A DNA stretch of 64,000 bases from Clostridia bacterium (GTDB lineage: Bacteria; Bacillota; Clostridia; Acetivibrionales; DSM-27016). The DNA lies in NCBI GenBank assembly GCA_026414765.1, contig JAOAIJ010000039.1, positions 1 to 64,000 of the forward strand, written 5' to 3'. The position numbers and the translations under genes are program-made. Positions 19,366-26,511 of the stretch are shown in pieces; position 1 is the stretch's first letter; every line of letters begins with the position of its first letter. The notes under the pieces were generated by a model. It made no database searches and was not told the DNA's origin. It saw only the letters and a list, made by a program, of their open reading frames with translations.

Positions 19366-20670
19366 ATGAAAAAAATTCTGTCTTTTGCCTTAATAGCTGC
19401 TATGCTATTAACTCTAAGCGTAGGTTGCGGTAAAACAACCGATACCACAAGTACTGATGCAGGAACTAAAACTACTGCAGAAAACACAACAAAGCAAGAA
19501 CCAGCTAAAAAAGATGTTACAATTAAGATGTACCAGCTTAAAGTAGAAATCAAAGATCAGCTTGATAAGATGGCTAAGGATTACGAAAAAGAAACCGGTG
19601 TTAAGTTCGAAATTGAAACTGCAGGTGGTGGAGTAAACTATCAGGCAATGTTACAAACAAGGTTTGCTTCAGGCGAAGAGCCGGATATTTTCAACTGTAA
19701 TGGTTATGCCGATCTTGACAAATTGATTGACAAATGTGAAGATCTTACTAACGAAGCATGGGCAAAAGATTTAGTAGCAGGTGTTGCAGAGCCCATGATG
19801 AAGGACGGAAAACTCTACGGTCAACCACAGTGTATAGAAGGCTATGGATTTGCTTACAATAAAGACTTGTTTGCAAAAGCTGGAGTTACTGGTGTACCAA
19901 AGACTCTTGCACAGCTTGAAGATGCTTGTAAAAAGCTCCAGGCTGCAGGCATAACTCCTTTCTCAAACGGATACAAGGAATTCTGGGTATTAGGAAAGCA
20001 TAACATAAATGCTGCTCTTGCAAATCAGGCAGAACCACGTAAATTTGTTGAAGGTCTGAATGCAGGAACAGAGAAATTGAAAGGAAATGCTATTGCTGAA
20101 GGTTGGGTAAAATTATTTGACTTAACTAAGAAGTATGGGCAGAAAAACATGATCACTGCAGACTATAACACTTCAGTAAATGATTTTGCTACTGGAAAAG
20201 CTGCAATGATTCAGCAGGGTAACTGGATCTGGGGTAACATTGAAAAAGTTAACAACAAGCTTAATGTAGGATTCTTACCAATGCCTGTTTCAGATCAGGA
20301 AGTTGAAAAAGTATTTGTTGGTATGCCACAGGCTTGGAGCATAAACAAAAACTCCAAGGTTAAAGATGAAGCAAAAGCATGGTTAAACTGGCTTGTAACT
20401 TCAGATACTGGTAAGAAATACATAACTGATGAATTCCAGTTCATACCTGCTTTCACTACAATCCAGTCAACTAAATTAAACCCACTTAGTGCATCACTTA
20501 GTGAATATGCTAAAGACAGTAAAACATTAGGATGGTTCTTCGATTTACTCCCATCAGGAACTGACGTTGATATAGCTGCTGCTATGCAGGCATACCTGGC
20601 TGACAAAGCAAACGGCGAACAGATGTTGGAGCAGATCGAGAAAGCAATAACAGCAAAAGCTAAAAAATAA
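19366..20670 (+). CDS. Sugar ABC transporter substrate-binding lipoprotein
   Basis: The signal peptide ends in the lipobox LSVGC with Cys21 as lipidation site, followed by a Thr/Lys-rich linker and a family 1 extracellular binding fold of 434 aa. The sequence around QPQCIEGYGFAYNKDLFAKA is the usual hinge/ligand region. It delivers sugar to the two permeases encoded just upstream. Given the phosphorylase downstream, an alpha-linked disaccharide is the likely ligand (inference). GGGAGG lies 9 nt before the ATG. A long palindrome follows the stop. Confidence 0.93.
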   Translation: MKKILSFALIAAMLLTLSVGCGKTTDTTSTDAGTKTTAENTTKQEPAKKDVTIKMYQLKVEIKDQLDKMAKDYEKETGVKFEIETAGGGVNYQAMLQTRFASGEEPDIFNCNGYADLDKLIDKCEDLTNEAWAKDLVAGVAEPMMKDGKLYGQPQCIEGYGFAYNKDLFAKAGVTGVPKTLAQLEDACKKLQAAGITPFSNGYKEFWVLGKHNINAALANQAEPRKFVEGLNAGTEKLKGNAIAEGWVKLFDLTKKYGQKNMITADYNTSVNDFATGKAAMIQQGNWIWGNIEKVNNKLNVGFLPMPVSDQEVEKVFVGMPQAWSINKNSKVKDEAKAWLNWLVTSDTGKKYITDEFQFIPAFTTIQSTKLNPLSASLSEYAKDSKTLGWFFDLLPSGTDVDIAAAMQAYLADKANGEQMLEQIEKAITAKAKK

Positions 20671-20700
20671 GTAATACAAAAAATATCTTAATAGATAGAT

Positions 20701-20736
20701 AATTTTGGGGCTGTTGTCGACAACAGCCCCAAAATT
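20701..20736. terminator. Perfect 36-bp palindrome after the binding-protein gene
   Basis: Arms AATTTTGGGGCTGTTG (20701-20716) and their exact inverse (20721-20736) meet over TCGA. There is no U-tract beyond the stem, so it may be a partial terminator or an mRNA-protecting hairpin. It would raise binding-protein mRNA above that of the downstream phosphorylase. Confidence 0.7.
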
Positions 20737-20815
20737 TATAAAGAAGCTATTCAGAGAATTGTTTTTATGTTATATAATAAGTTTTAGTTCAATTTAATTA
20801 GGGGGAAGTTGAGAA

Positions 20816-23113
20816 ATGATAGAATATTTAAAAGCTAAAGAATGGAGCATAGTTGAGGAAGGGTTCGATCCAAAGTTGAACCGCTTTTCCGAAAGCATAC
20901 TTAGTCTAGGTAATGAGCATATGGGGTTAAGAGGATTCTTTGAGGAGGGGTACTCAGGGGACAGCTTGCAGGGGACTTATGTGGCTGGGGTGTATTATCC
21001 TGATAAAACAAGGGTAGGATGGTGGAAAAACGGCTACCCTGATTTCTTTGCAAAGGTTATTAATTCAACAAACTGGATAGGCATAGAAATTTACATAGAT
21101 GGAGATAAGCTTGACCTTGCGGGATGTAGAGTAGAAAACTTTACAAGAGAACTGGATATGCGTAATGGTACTCTTACACGGAGATTTACAGCAGTAATGG
21201 ACAATGGGAAAAAAACCGGATTCTGCTTCACCAGATTTCTGAGCATGGCGGACAATGAAATTGCATGTATTTCTGTTGGAGTAGAACCGTTAAACTATAG
21301 TGGAAAACTGACTTTTATACCTTTTCTTGATGGGGATGTGTCAAACGAAGATTCAAACTATGGTGAAAAGTTCTGGATAGAGGTAAATAAAAAGGCGGAT
21401 GAAAGCATTGCATTACTTACTATGCAGACAAAAAAGACCGGCTTTGTGTTAGCAACAGCTGCGAAAACAAAGATATTTAAAAGCAACCAGGAACTGAGTA
21501 TTGCGGTGAAGCCTCTGCTAAAGGAAAAATATGCCGGACAGCAAATTGAAGTGGAAGCTGAGCAGGGAAGTGTTGTAGAAGTTCAGAAATTTGTATCGGT
21601 ATGCACCTCAAGAGATCATAAGGAAACTGAACTGGAAGCTGTTACTTTAGAAAAATTGGATTTTTCTTACTCAAAAGGCTATGATATCTTATTCACAGAG
21701 CACTGCGCAGAAATGGCCAGAAAATGGGAAGACAGTGATGTGGTAATAGAGGGGGATGTAAAGGCTCAGCAGGGTATCAGGTATAACATTTTTCAGCTTA
21801 ACCAGACATATACCGGAAAGGACCCGCGGTTGAACATCGGACCTAAGGGCTTTACCGGTGAAAAGTATGGAGGAAGTACATACTGGGATACTGAGGCGTA
21901 CTGTTTTCCTTTCTATCTCTACACTAACCAGGAAGTAGCAAGAAATCTGCTGTATTACAGATATCTGCACCTTGAGAGGGCTAAGGAGAATGCAGCTAAA
22001 CTCGGATTTAAAGGTGCTCTTTACCCTATGGTAACTATGGATGGGCAGGAATGTCACAACGAGTGGGAGATAACCTTTGAAGAGATTCATAGGAATGGAG
22101 CTATAGCTTATGCTATATATAACTATACAAGCTATACAGGAGACACATCATACCTTAAAGAGTATGGAATAGAAGTCCTTGTGGAAATAAGCCGCTTCTG
22201 GGCTGACAGGGTGAATTACAACCCGCGTAAAGACAAATATATGATTCTGGGGGTTACAGGCCCGAATGAATATGAAAACAATGTAAATAACAATTGGTAT
22301 ACTAATACTATGGCTTCATGGACGCTCGAATATACAATCGAATCGCTGGAACTGATAAAAGGGGATAGCGCGGAAAGCTACCGGAAGGCTGTTGGAGCGT
22401 TCAAAATTTCAGAAGAAGAGCTAAATAAATGGAAGGATATTATTAGCAAGATGTATTACCCGGTTGTAGATGAATTGGGGATATTTGAGCAAAATGACCT
22501 GTACATGGACAAGGAGCAAGTACTTGTAAAGGATCTGCCTTCTGATGTACTGCCATTAAACAAACACTGGTCATGGGACAGAATTCTGAGATCGTGCTTT
22601 ATCAAGCAGGCGGATGTGCTTCAGGGTATTTACTTCTTTCCTGACAGGTATGACACGGAATGCATGAGAAGAAATTTTGACTTCTATGAACCTAGGACAG
22701 TGCATGAATCATCACTTTCACCGAGTATTTATTCCATAGTTGCAAGCTGGATAGGATACAAGGAAAAGGCTTATGAGCTTTACTTAAGAACAGCCCGTCT
22801 GGACCTTGACAACTATAATGATGACACTGACGACGGTGTGCACCTTACAAGTATGTCTGGAAGCTGGCTGGCTATCATCCAGGGTTTTGCAGGTATAAAA
22901 GTAAAGGGTAGCACCCTTTACCTAAAACCATACCTTCCAGAGCAATGGAAGGGCTATTCTTTCAAGATTACTTTCAGGGGAAGCAAGCTTAAAGTACTTG
23001 TAAATCCCGGAAAAGTAACTATTGAAAACATATCGGGAGAGCCAATAAGCATAAACCTGTTTGAAAGAGGCTATCAGCCTTGCGCAGGCAGCAAAATTGA
23101 AGCAGAGATGTGA
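20816..23113 (+). CDS. GH65 disaccharide phosphorylase (maltose/kojibiose/trehalose type)
   Basis: The GH65 layout in 765 aa is an N-terminal beta-sandwich (1-270), an (alpha/alpha)6 barrel and a small C-terminal beta domain. The barrel has GGSTYWDTEAYCFPF, GQECHNEWEITFEEIH and the general-acid Glu485 in VTGPNEYENNVNN. It splits an alpha-glucosyl disaccharide with phosphate, with inversion, to beta-glucose 1-phosphate plus glucose. The next gene, beta-phosphoglucomutase, uses that product, which supports the call. The HNEWEITFEEIHRN segment resembles maltose phosphorylases as I remember them, but specificity (maltose, kojibiose, nigerose, trehalose) cannot be settled by eye. GGGGGAAG lies 9 nt upstream of the start. 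Confidence 0.9.
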   Translation: MIEYLKAKEWSIVEEGFDPKLNRFSESILSLGNEHMGLRGFFEEGYSGDSLQGTYVAGVYYPDKTRVGWWKNGYPDFFAKVINSTNWIGIEIYIDGDKLDLAGCRVENFTRELDMRNGTLTRRFTAVMDNGKKTGFCFTRFLSMADNEIACISVGVEPLNYSGKLTFIPFLDGDVSNEDSNYGEKFWIEVNKKADESIALLTMQTKKTGFVLATAAKTKIFKSNQELSIAVKPLLKEKYAGQQIEVEAEQGSVVEVQKFVSVCTSRDHKETELEAVTLEKLDFSYSKGYDILFTEHCAEMARKWEDSDVVIEGDVKAQQGIRYNIFQLNQTYTGKDPRLNIGPKGFTGEKYGGSTYWDTEAYCFPFYLYTNQEVARNLLYYRYLHLERAKENAAKLGFKGALYPMVTMDGQECHNEWEITFEEIHRNGAIAYAIYNYTSYTGDTSYLKEYGIEVLVEISRFWADRVNYNPRKDKYMILGVTGPNEYENNVNNNWYTNTMASWTLEYTIESLELIKGDSAESYRKAVGAFKISEEELNKWKDIISKMYYPVVDELGIFEQNDLYMDKEQVLVKDLPSDVLPLNKHWSWDRILRSCFIKQADVLQGIYFFPDRYDTECMRRNFDFYEPRTVHESSLSPSIYSIVASWIGYKEKAYELYLRTARLDLDNYNDDTDDGVHLTSMSGSWLAIIQGFAGIKVKGSTLYLKPYLPEQWKGYSFKITFRGSKLKVLVNPGKVTIENISGEPISINLFERGYQPCAGSKIEAEM

Positions 23114-23126
23114 GGGGGTTAATATT

Positions 23127-23786
23127 TTGGGGAAAAAAGCTGTTATTTTTGATTTGGACGGGGTAATAACGGATACAGCAGAATTTCATTACAAGGCTTG
23201 GAAAAAACTTGCCGATGAACTGGGGATATATTTTGATGAAAAGATAAATGAACAGCTTAAAGGTGTAGACAGATTAAGCTCGCTTGAGATAATACTAAAG
23301 AGGTCTCAAAAGCTATATACCAGGGATGAAAAGGATGCAATGGCCTACAGGAAGAATGAGTACTATAAAGAGCTGGTAGAGGGGATGACTCCGGAAAACA
23401 TACTTCCAGGGGTTGAACACGTATTGAAAGAGCTAAAAAGCAGAGGAATTAAGACAGGGCTTGCATCAGCCAGCAAAAATGCTTTTACGGTACTTGACAA
23501 GCTTGGCATAAGAGCATATTTTGACTATGTTGTAGATGCTTCAAAAATAGCCAAAGGGAAACCTGACCCGGAAATATTTCTGACAGCTGCATGCAACCTT
23601 GATGTTTCACCTTCTGACTGTATCGGCGTAGAAGATGCGGAGGCTGGTGTCAAAGCAATCAAAGGTGCAAAAATGTATGCTGTGGGTATAGGGGACAAAG
23701 ATATATTAGCTGAGGCGGATGAAGTAATTTCAGGACTGGATAAATTTGAAATTGATAGATTCTTTATGTCATCTAATGAGAATTAA
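23127..23786 (+). CDS. pgmB: Beta-phosphoglucomutase
   Basis: A HAD-superfamily enzyme converting beta-glucose 1-phosphate to glucose 6-phosphate. Motif I is IFDLDGVITDTAEFHYKAW, with nucleophile Asp9 and acid/base Asp11. The cap-domain GVDRLSS, motif II ASASKNA, the motif III Lys (GKPDPEIF) and motif IV GVEDAEAG are all present. With the TTG start at 23127 the protein is 219 aa, the family's usual size, and GAGGGGG sits 8 nt upstream. It begins 13 nt after the GH65 stop, in the same operon. Confidence 0.93.
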   Translation: MGKKAVIFDLDGVITDTAEFHYKAWKKLADELGIYFDEKINEQLKGVDRLSSLEIILKRSQKLYTRDEKDAMAYRKNEYYKELVEGMTPENILPGVEHVLKELKSRGIKTGLASASKNAFTVLDKLGIRAYFDYVVDASKIAKGKPDPEIFLTAACNLDVSPSDCIGVEDAEAGVKAIKGAKMYAVGIGDKDILAEADEVISGLDKFEIDRFFMSSNEN

Positions 23787-23891
23787 TCTGTAGGAGAAGT
23801 GTTCTTCAGGACTTTAATATACAGATATTTCTTCAAAAAGATGAGTCGGTGGGGGAATGTAATATATTGGCATGGTTTTGTCATACTTTAT

Positions 23892-23924
23892 ACCCTAAAA
23901 AAATAAGCTAAAAATCCGAATAAT
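23892..23924 (+). promoter_or_regulatory. Candidate SigI-type promoter of sigI-rsgI
   Basis: ACCCTAAAAAAA (23892-23903) is followed after 13 nt by CGAATA (23917-23922). The -35 CCC/A-tract and -10 CGAA pattern is what I recall for SigI-dependent promoters. The same layout occurs upstream of the gene at 26512. Predicted transcription would start right at the hairpin 23927-23953. Inference from two matching sites. Confidence 0.5.
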
Positions 23925-23926
23925 AT

Positions 23927-23962
23927 AACAGGCTGTACTTTTCACAGCCTGTTTTGTTTTTA
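23927..23962 (+). terminator. Terminator of the sugar operon
   Basis: AACAGGCTGT (23927-23936) and ACAGCCTGTT (23944-23953) form a perfect stem followed by TTGTTTTT. It would also form the extreme 5' hairpin of a sigI transcript made from the promoter just upstream. Confidence 0.85.
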
Positions 23963-24084
23963 CTATGTCATCAAAGTGAATATGCTTGAGGGTTTTATGG
24001 TATAATTATGGAGCGTATATTCATTCATCACAGTTCAACCTTAACTTGCGTATTCCATACGCTTCAAGCCTGGGAGGCTCAAAA

Positions 24085-24783
24085 ATGCAACCTGTTTCTA
24101 TAAATGAAAGGGTAGAAAAAATCAAAAACAACGAAGATGAAATAAACAAGCTTGTAGAGGATTATAAGCCCTTTATTGCTTCATGTGTGGAAAAGGTTAC
24201 AGGCCGGTACGTGCGATATGGTGAGGATGATGAATTGAGTATTGCACTCATGGCTTTTGTTGAGGCCGTAAAATCTCATGACAGTGCAAAAGGCAATTTT
24301 CTAACCTTTTCTCAGAATGTGATTAAGCGACGTTTAATAGATTATTACAGGAAAGAAAAAAGACACACTAATGTTATATCCCTCACAGAATATTACAATG
24401 ACGAAGATGATTCAGTAGTAGACCTTAGTGCCGGAGAAGCAATAGAGAATTTTACCAGAGAAGAAATTAGCGAATACAGAAGACTGGAGCTTCAGCAGTT
24501 GAAAGACGAACTGCTGGCGTGGGATATAAGCTTTGTACAATTGGCCGAAGCTTCACCAAAGCATGATAAAACAAGAAAAATGTATAAGGATATAGTAAGA
24601 TTTCTACTGACAGAGCCTGAACTTATAAAGCTTATAAAGCAAAAGAAGTATATACCAATAGCGGAAATAGAAAAAAGCTTGGATATACCCCGAAAAAAAA
24701 TCGAAAGAGCACGAAAGTATATAATAGCAGTAATAATCATATCGACTGGAGATTACCAGTACATAAGAGATTACCTGGAGTAG
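24085..24783 (+). CDS. sigI: RNA polymerase sigma factor SigI
   Basis: The 232-aa sigma-70-related factor has a region 2 (DELSIALMAFVEAVKSHD, FLTFSQNVIKRRLIDYYRKEKRH) that matches the SigI group. A C-terminal helix-turn-helix-like part (IPIAEIEKSLDIPRKKIERARKYI) replaces a normal region 4. SigI factors of cellulolytic clostridia switch on polysaccharide-degrading genes when their membrane anti-sigma factor senses substrate. ATG 24085 is preferred over an upstream in-frame start because GGGAGG is at 24072-24077. rsgI follows after 20 nt, the usual pair. Confidence 0.93.
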   Translation: MQPVSINERVEKIKNNEDEINKLVEDYKPFIASCVEKVTGRYVRYGEDDELSIALMAFVEAVKSHDSAKGNFLTFSQNVIKRRLIDYYRKEKRHTNVISLTEYYNDEDDSVVDLSAGEAIENFTREEISEYRRLELQQLKDELLAWDISFVQLAEASPKHDKTRKMYKDIVRFLLTEPELIKLIKQKKYIPIAEIEKSLDIPRKKIERARKYIIAVIIISTGDYQYIRDYLE

Positions 24784-24803
24784 TAATCAGGGGGGTGACA
24801 GGG

Positions 24804-26147
24804 ATGAAAGCAGTTGTAGTAGATGTTCAGGGGAAATACGCGGTAGTTTTGAACAAAAACGGGGATTTTATAAAAATCAAAAATGGGAAGCAGTACAGGG
24901 TAGGCTATGAAATAGATGTTCCGGCTAAAAATCCTGTTAATATATACTCATTTACCAGGATGGTGTCTATTGCGGCTGTTATTGTTCTGTTTTTAGGCAT
25001 AGGACTTGGAACATATGCTTATTTTACCCCGTATTCATATATAAATATAGATATTAACCCAAGCATCGAAATCACTACCAATATATTCGACAGGATATTA
25101 AGCGCTAAAGCATTAAATAAAGACGGGGACAAAATTATTTCCCGGGATAAATATAGAAACCTGAAGATAGAAGATGGAATTGAAAATATTTTGGAAAGTG
25201 CTGTGGAAAATGGTTATCTTAAAAATGTACCGGGTGAAGACGGCATCAGCGTAAAGGATTTGACAAACGCAGTTATGTTTACAGTATCAAGTAAGAATGA
25301 GAAGAAGATTGCTGCAATTAAAGAAAACCTTCAGAAGGCTGCGGTTAAAGAACTGGAAAAAGAGAGGATCCAATCGGAAGTAATATTTGAAAATGTTAGT
25401 ATCGACAAGCATGATAAGGCTGCCGACCTGGGGATATCTCCAGGCAAGATACTCTTGATAGAGAGGCTCCAGAAAGTAGCACCGGAAGTGAAAGCAGAAG
25501 AATATAAAGATGCTCCTGTCAGAGATATTATGAATGCGATAAAGACAGGAAAACAGAAAAAAGATAAAAAAGATGATTCCGGTAAAGCAAAAAGCAGCCC
25601 GGGAAATAAACCCGGAAATATACAGGATCCCACTGTGGAAACAAGTAATCCGGATGATTCAGCAGTAATGGAAAAAGGCAAAACTAAAAATGTGAAACCA
25701 GAAAAGGGTAATAAAGGCAACGAATCTTCAAACATGGAAAATAAGCTGGATAGAAACAATAAAACAGATAAAACCGGTAATGGTAATGATAAACCTAAGG
25801 CAGACAAAGCGGGGGAAGCTTTCCCTGAAAAAAAAGATAAAAAGATAGGAAAACAAAGCAGCGGCATAAACAACAAAAGTGAGTCCAATCCGTTAAATCC
25901 CGGTAAGGGTAAGGAAAGTTCAGGAAAGTCTGATAAAGATAAAAATTATAAGGAGCAGGGTAAAGCTCCAAATTCACCTGGGGAGAAGGATACAACTGAT
26001 AGTATTTCTGATCCTCAGGATGAATTGAATAATGATGGAAAAGGAGAGGCTGAAAATTCCTCGGGGAATGAAAACAGTAACAAAAATGCGGATAAGGGAA
26101 ATGACGGAAATAATAGCGACTCAGGGCATAAAAGTAAAAAGAACTGA
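24804..26147 (+). CDS. rsgI: RsgI-type membrane anti-sigma-I factor with a disordered extracellular tail
   Basis: The N-terminal RsgI_N domain (about 1-50, MKAVVVDVQGKYAVVL) would hold SigI in the cytoplasm. One membrane helix is at about 54-74. The extracellular juxtamembrane domain contains DINPSIEITTN; the Asn85-Pro86 bond matches the self-cleavage site described for RsgI proteins. After about residue 245 the chain becomes a Lys/Asn/Asp/Gly/Ser-rich, apparently disordered tail of some 200 residues. In C. thermocellum relatives this position often carries a carbohydrate-binding or PA14 module; none is visible here. ATG 24804 is chosen, with GGGGGG upstream. Confidence 0.9.
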   Translation: MKAVVVDVQGKYAVVLNKNGDFIKIKNGKQYRVGYEIDVPAKNPVNIYSFTRMVSIAAVIVLFLGIGLGTYAYFTPYSYINIDINPSIEITTNIFDRILSAKALNKDGDKIISRDKYRNLKIEDGIENILESAVENGYLKNVPGEDGISVKDLTNAVMFTVSSKNEKKIAAIKENLQKAAVKELEKERIQSEVIFENVSIDKHDKAADLGISPGKILLIERLQKVAPEVKAEEYKDAPVRDIMNAIKTGKQKKDKKDDSGKAKSSPGNKPGNIQDPTVETSNPDDSAVMEKGKTKNVKPEKGNKGNESSNMENKLDRNNKTDKTGNGNDKPKADKAGEAFPEKKDKKIGKQSSGINNKSESNPLNPGKGKESSGKSDKDKNYKEQGKAPNSPGEKDTTDSISDPQDELNNDGKGEAENSSGNENSNKNADKGNDGNNSDSGHKSKKN

Positions 26148-26277
26148 TATAAAGATGCGGGAGAAAATGATCTTCTGTTTTTTGCGTTAGTTAATGTATA
26201 CAGCAACTTTACCCAAAGCTTTAGTATTTACTCAATTTAGAAATAGAATTAATTTTTATGGGATGATATACCAGTGG

Positions 26278-26304
26278 AGCTGCCGTTTGAACGGTAGCTT
26301 TTTT
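26278..26304 (+). terminator. Terminator of sigI-rsgI
   Basis: AGCTGCCGTT (26278-26287) pairs with AACGGTAGCT (26290-26299), followed by a T run. Confidence 0.85.
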
Positions 26305-26370
26305 CATTATAATTACATATATGTTACATTGTTACAGCAAGTTTACACTTAAATTACAAATGAAAGTTAT

Positions 26371-26398
26371 ACCAAAAAAGTATTATATAATACGAATA
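26371..26398 (+). promoter_or_regulatory. Candidate SigI-type promoter of the PA14/discoidin gene
   Basis: ACCAAAAAA (26371-26379) is followed after 13 nt by CGAATA (26393-26398), the same A-tract-to-CGAA spacing as in front of sigI. A TATAAT overlaps the spacer (26386-26391), so a sigma-A promoter is an alternative reading. Confidence 0.5.
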
Positions 26399-26511
26399 TA
26401 CTATACAGAACATGGAAGTTAAGCTGAACAATTCTGTATAATAAGTTGAAATTTTAGTCCAACTTGGAATTTTTCAGAAACACCACTATAAATTTATGAG
26501 GGGGTTAAGTA

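Larger units (their letters stand above)
26148..26511. other. Gene-free region between rsgI and the PA14 protein gene
   Basis: It contains the rsgI terminator (26278-26304), the SigI-like promoter (26371-26398) and an untranslated leader of about 110 nt. No coding frame is convincing. Confidence 0.6.

Noticed and set aside
25331-25888. 185-aa minus-strand frame opposite the rsgI tail
   Set aside because: The Leu/Ser/Phe-rich product is what antisense of a Lys/Gly/Asn-rich low-complexity tail gives; no start signals.
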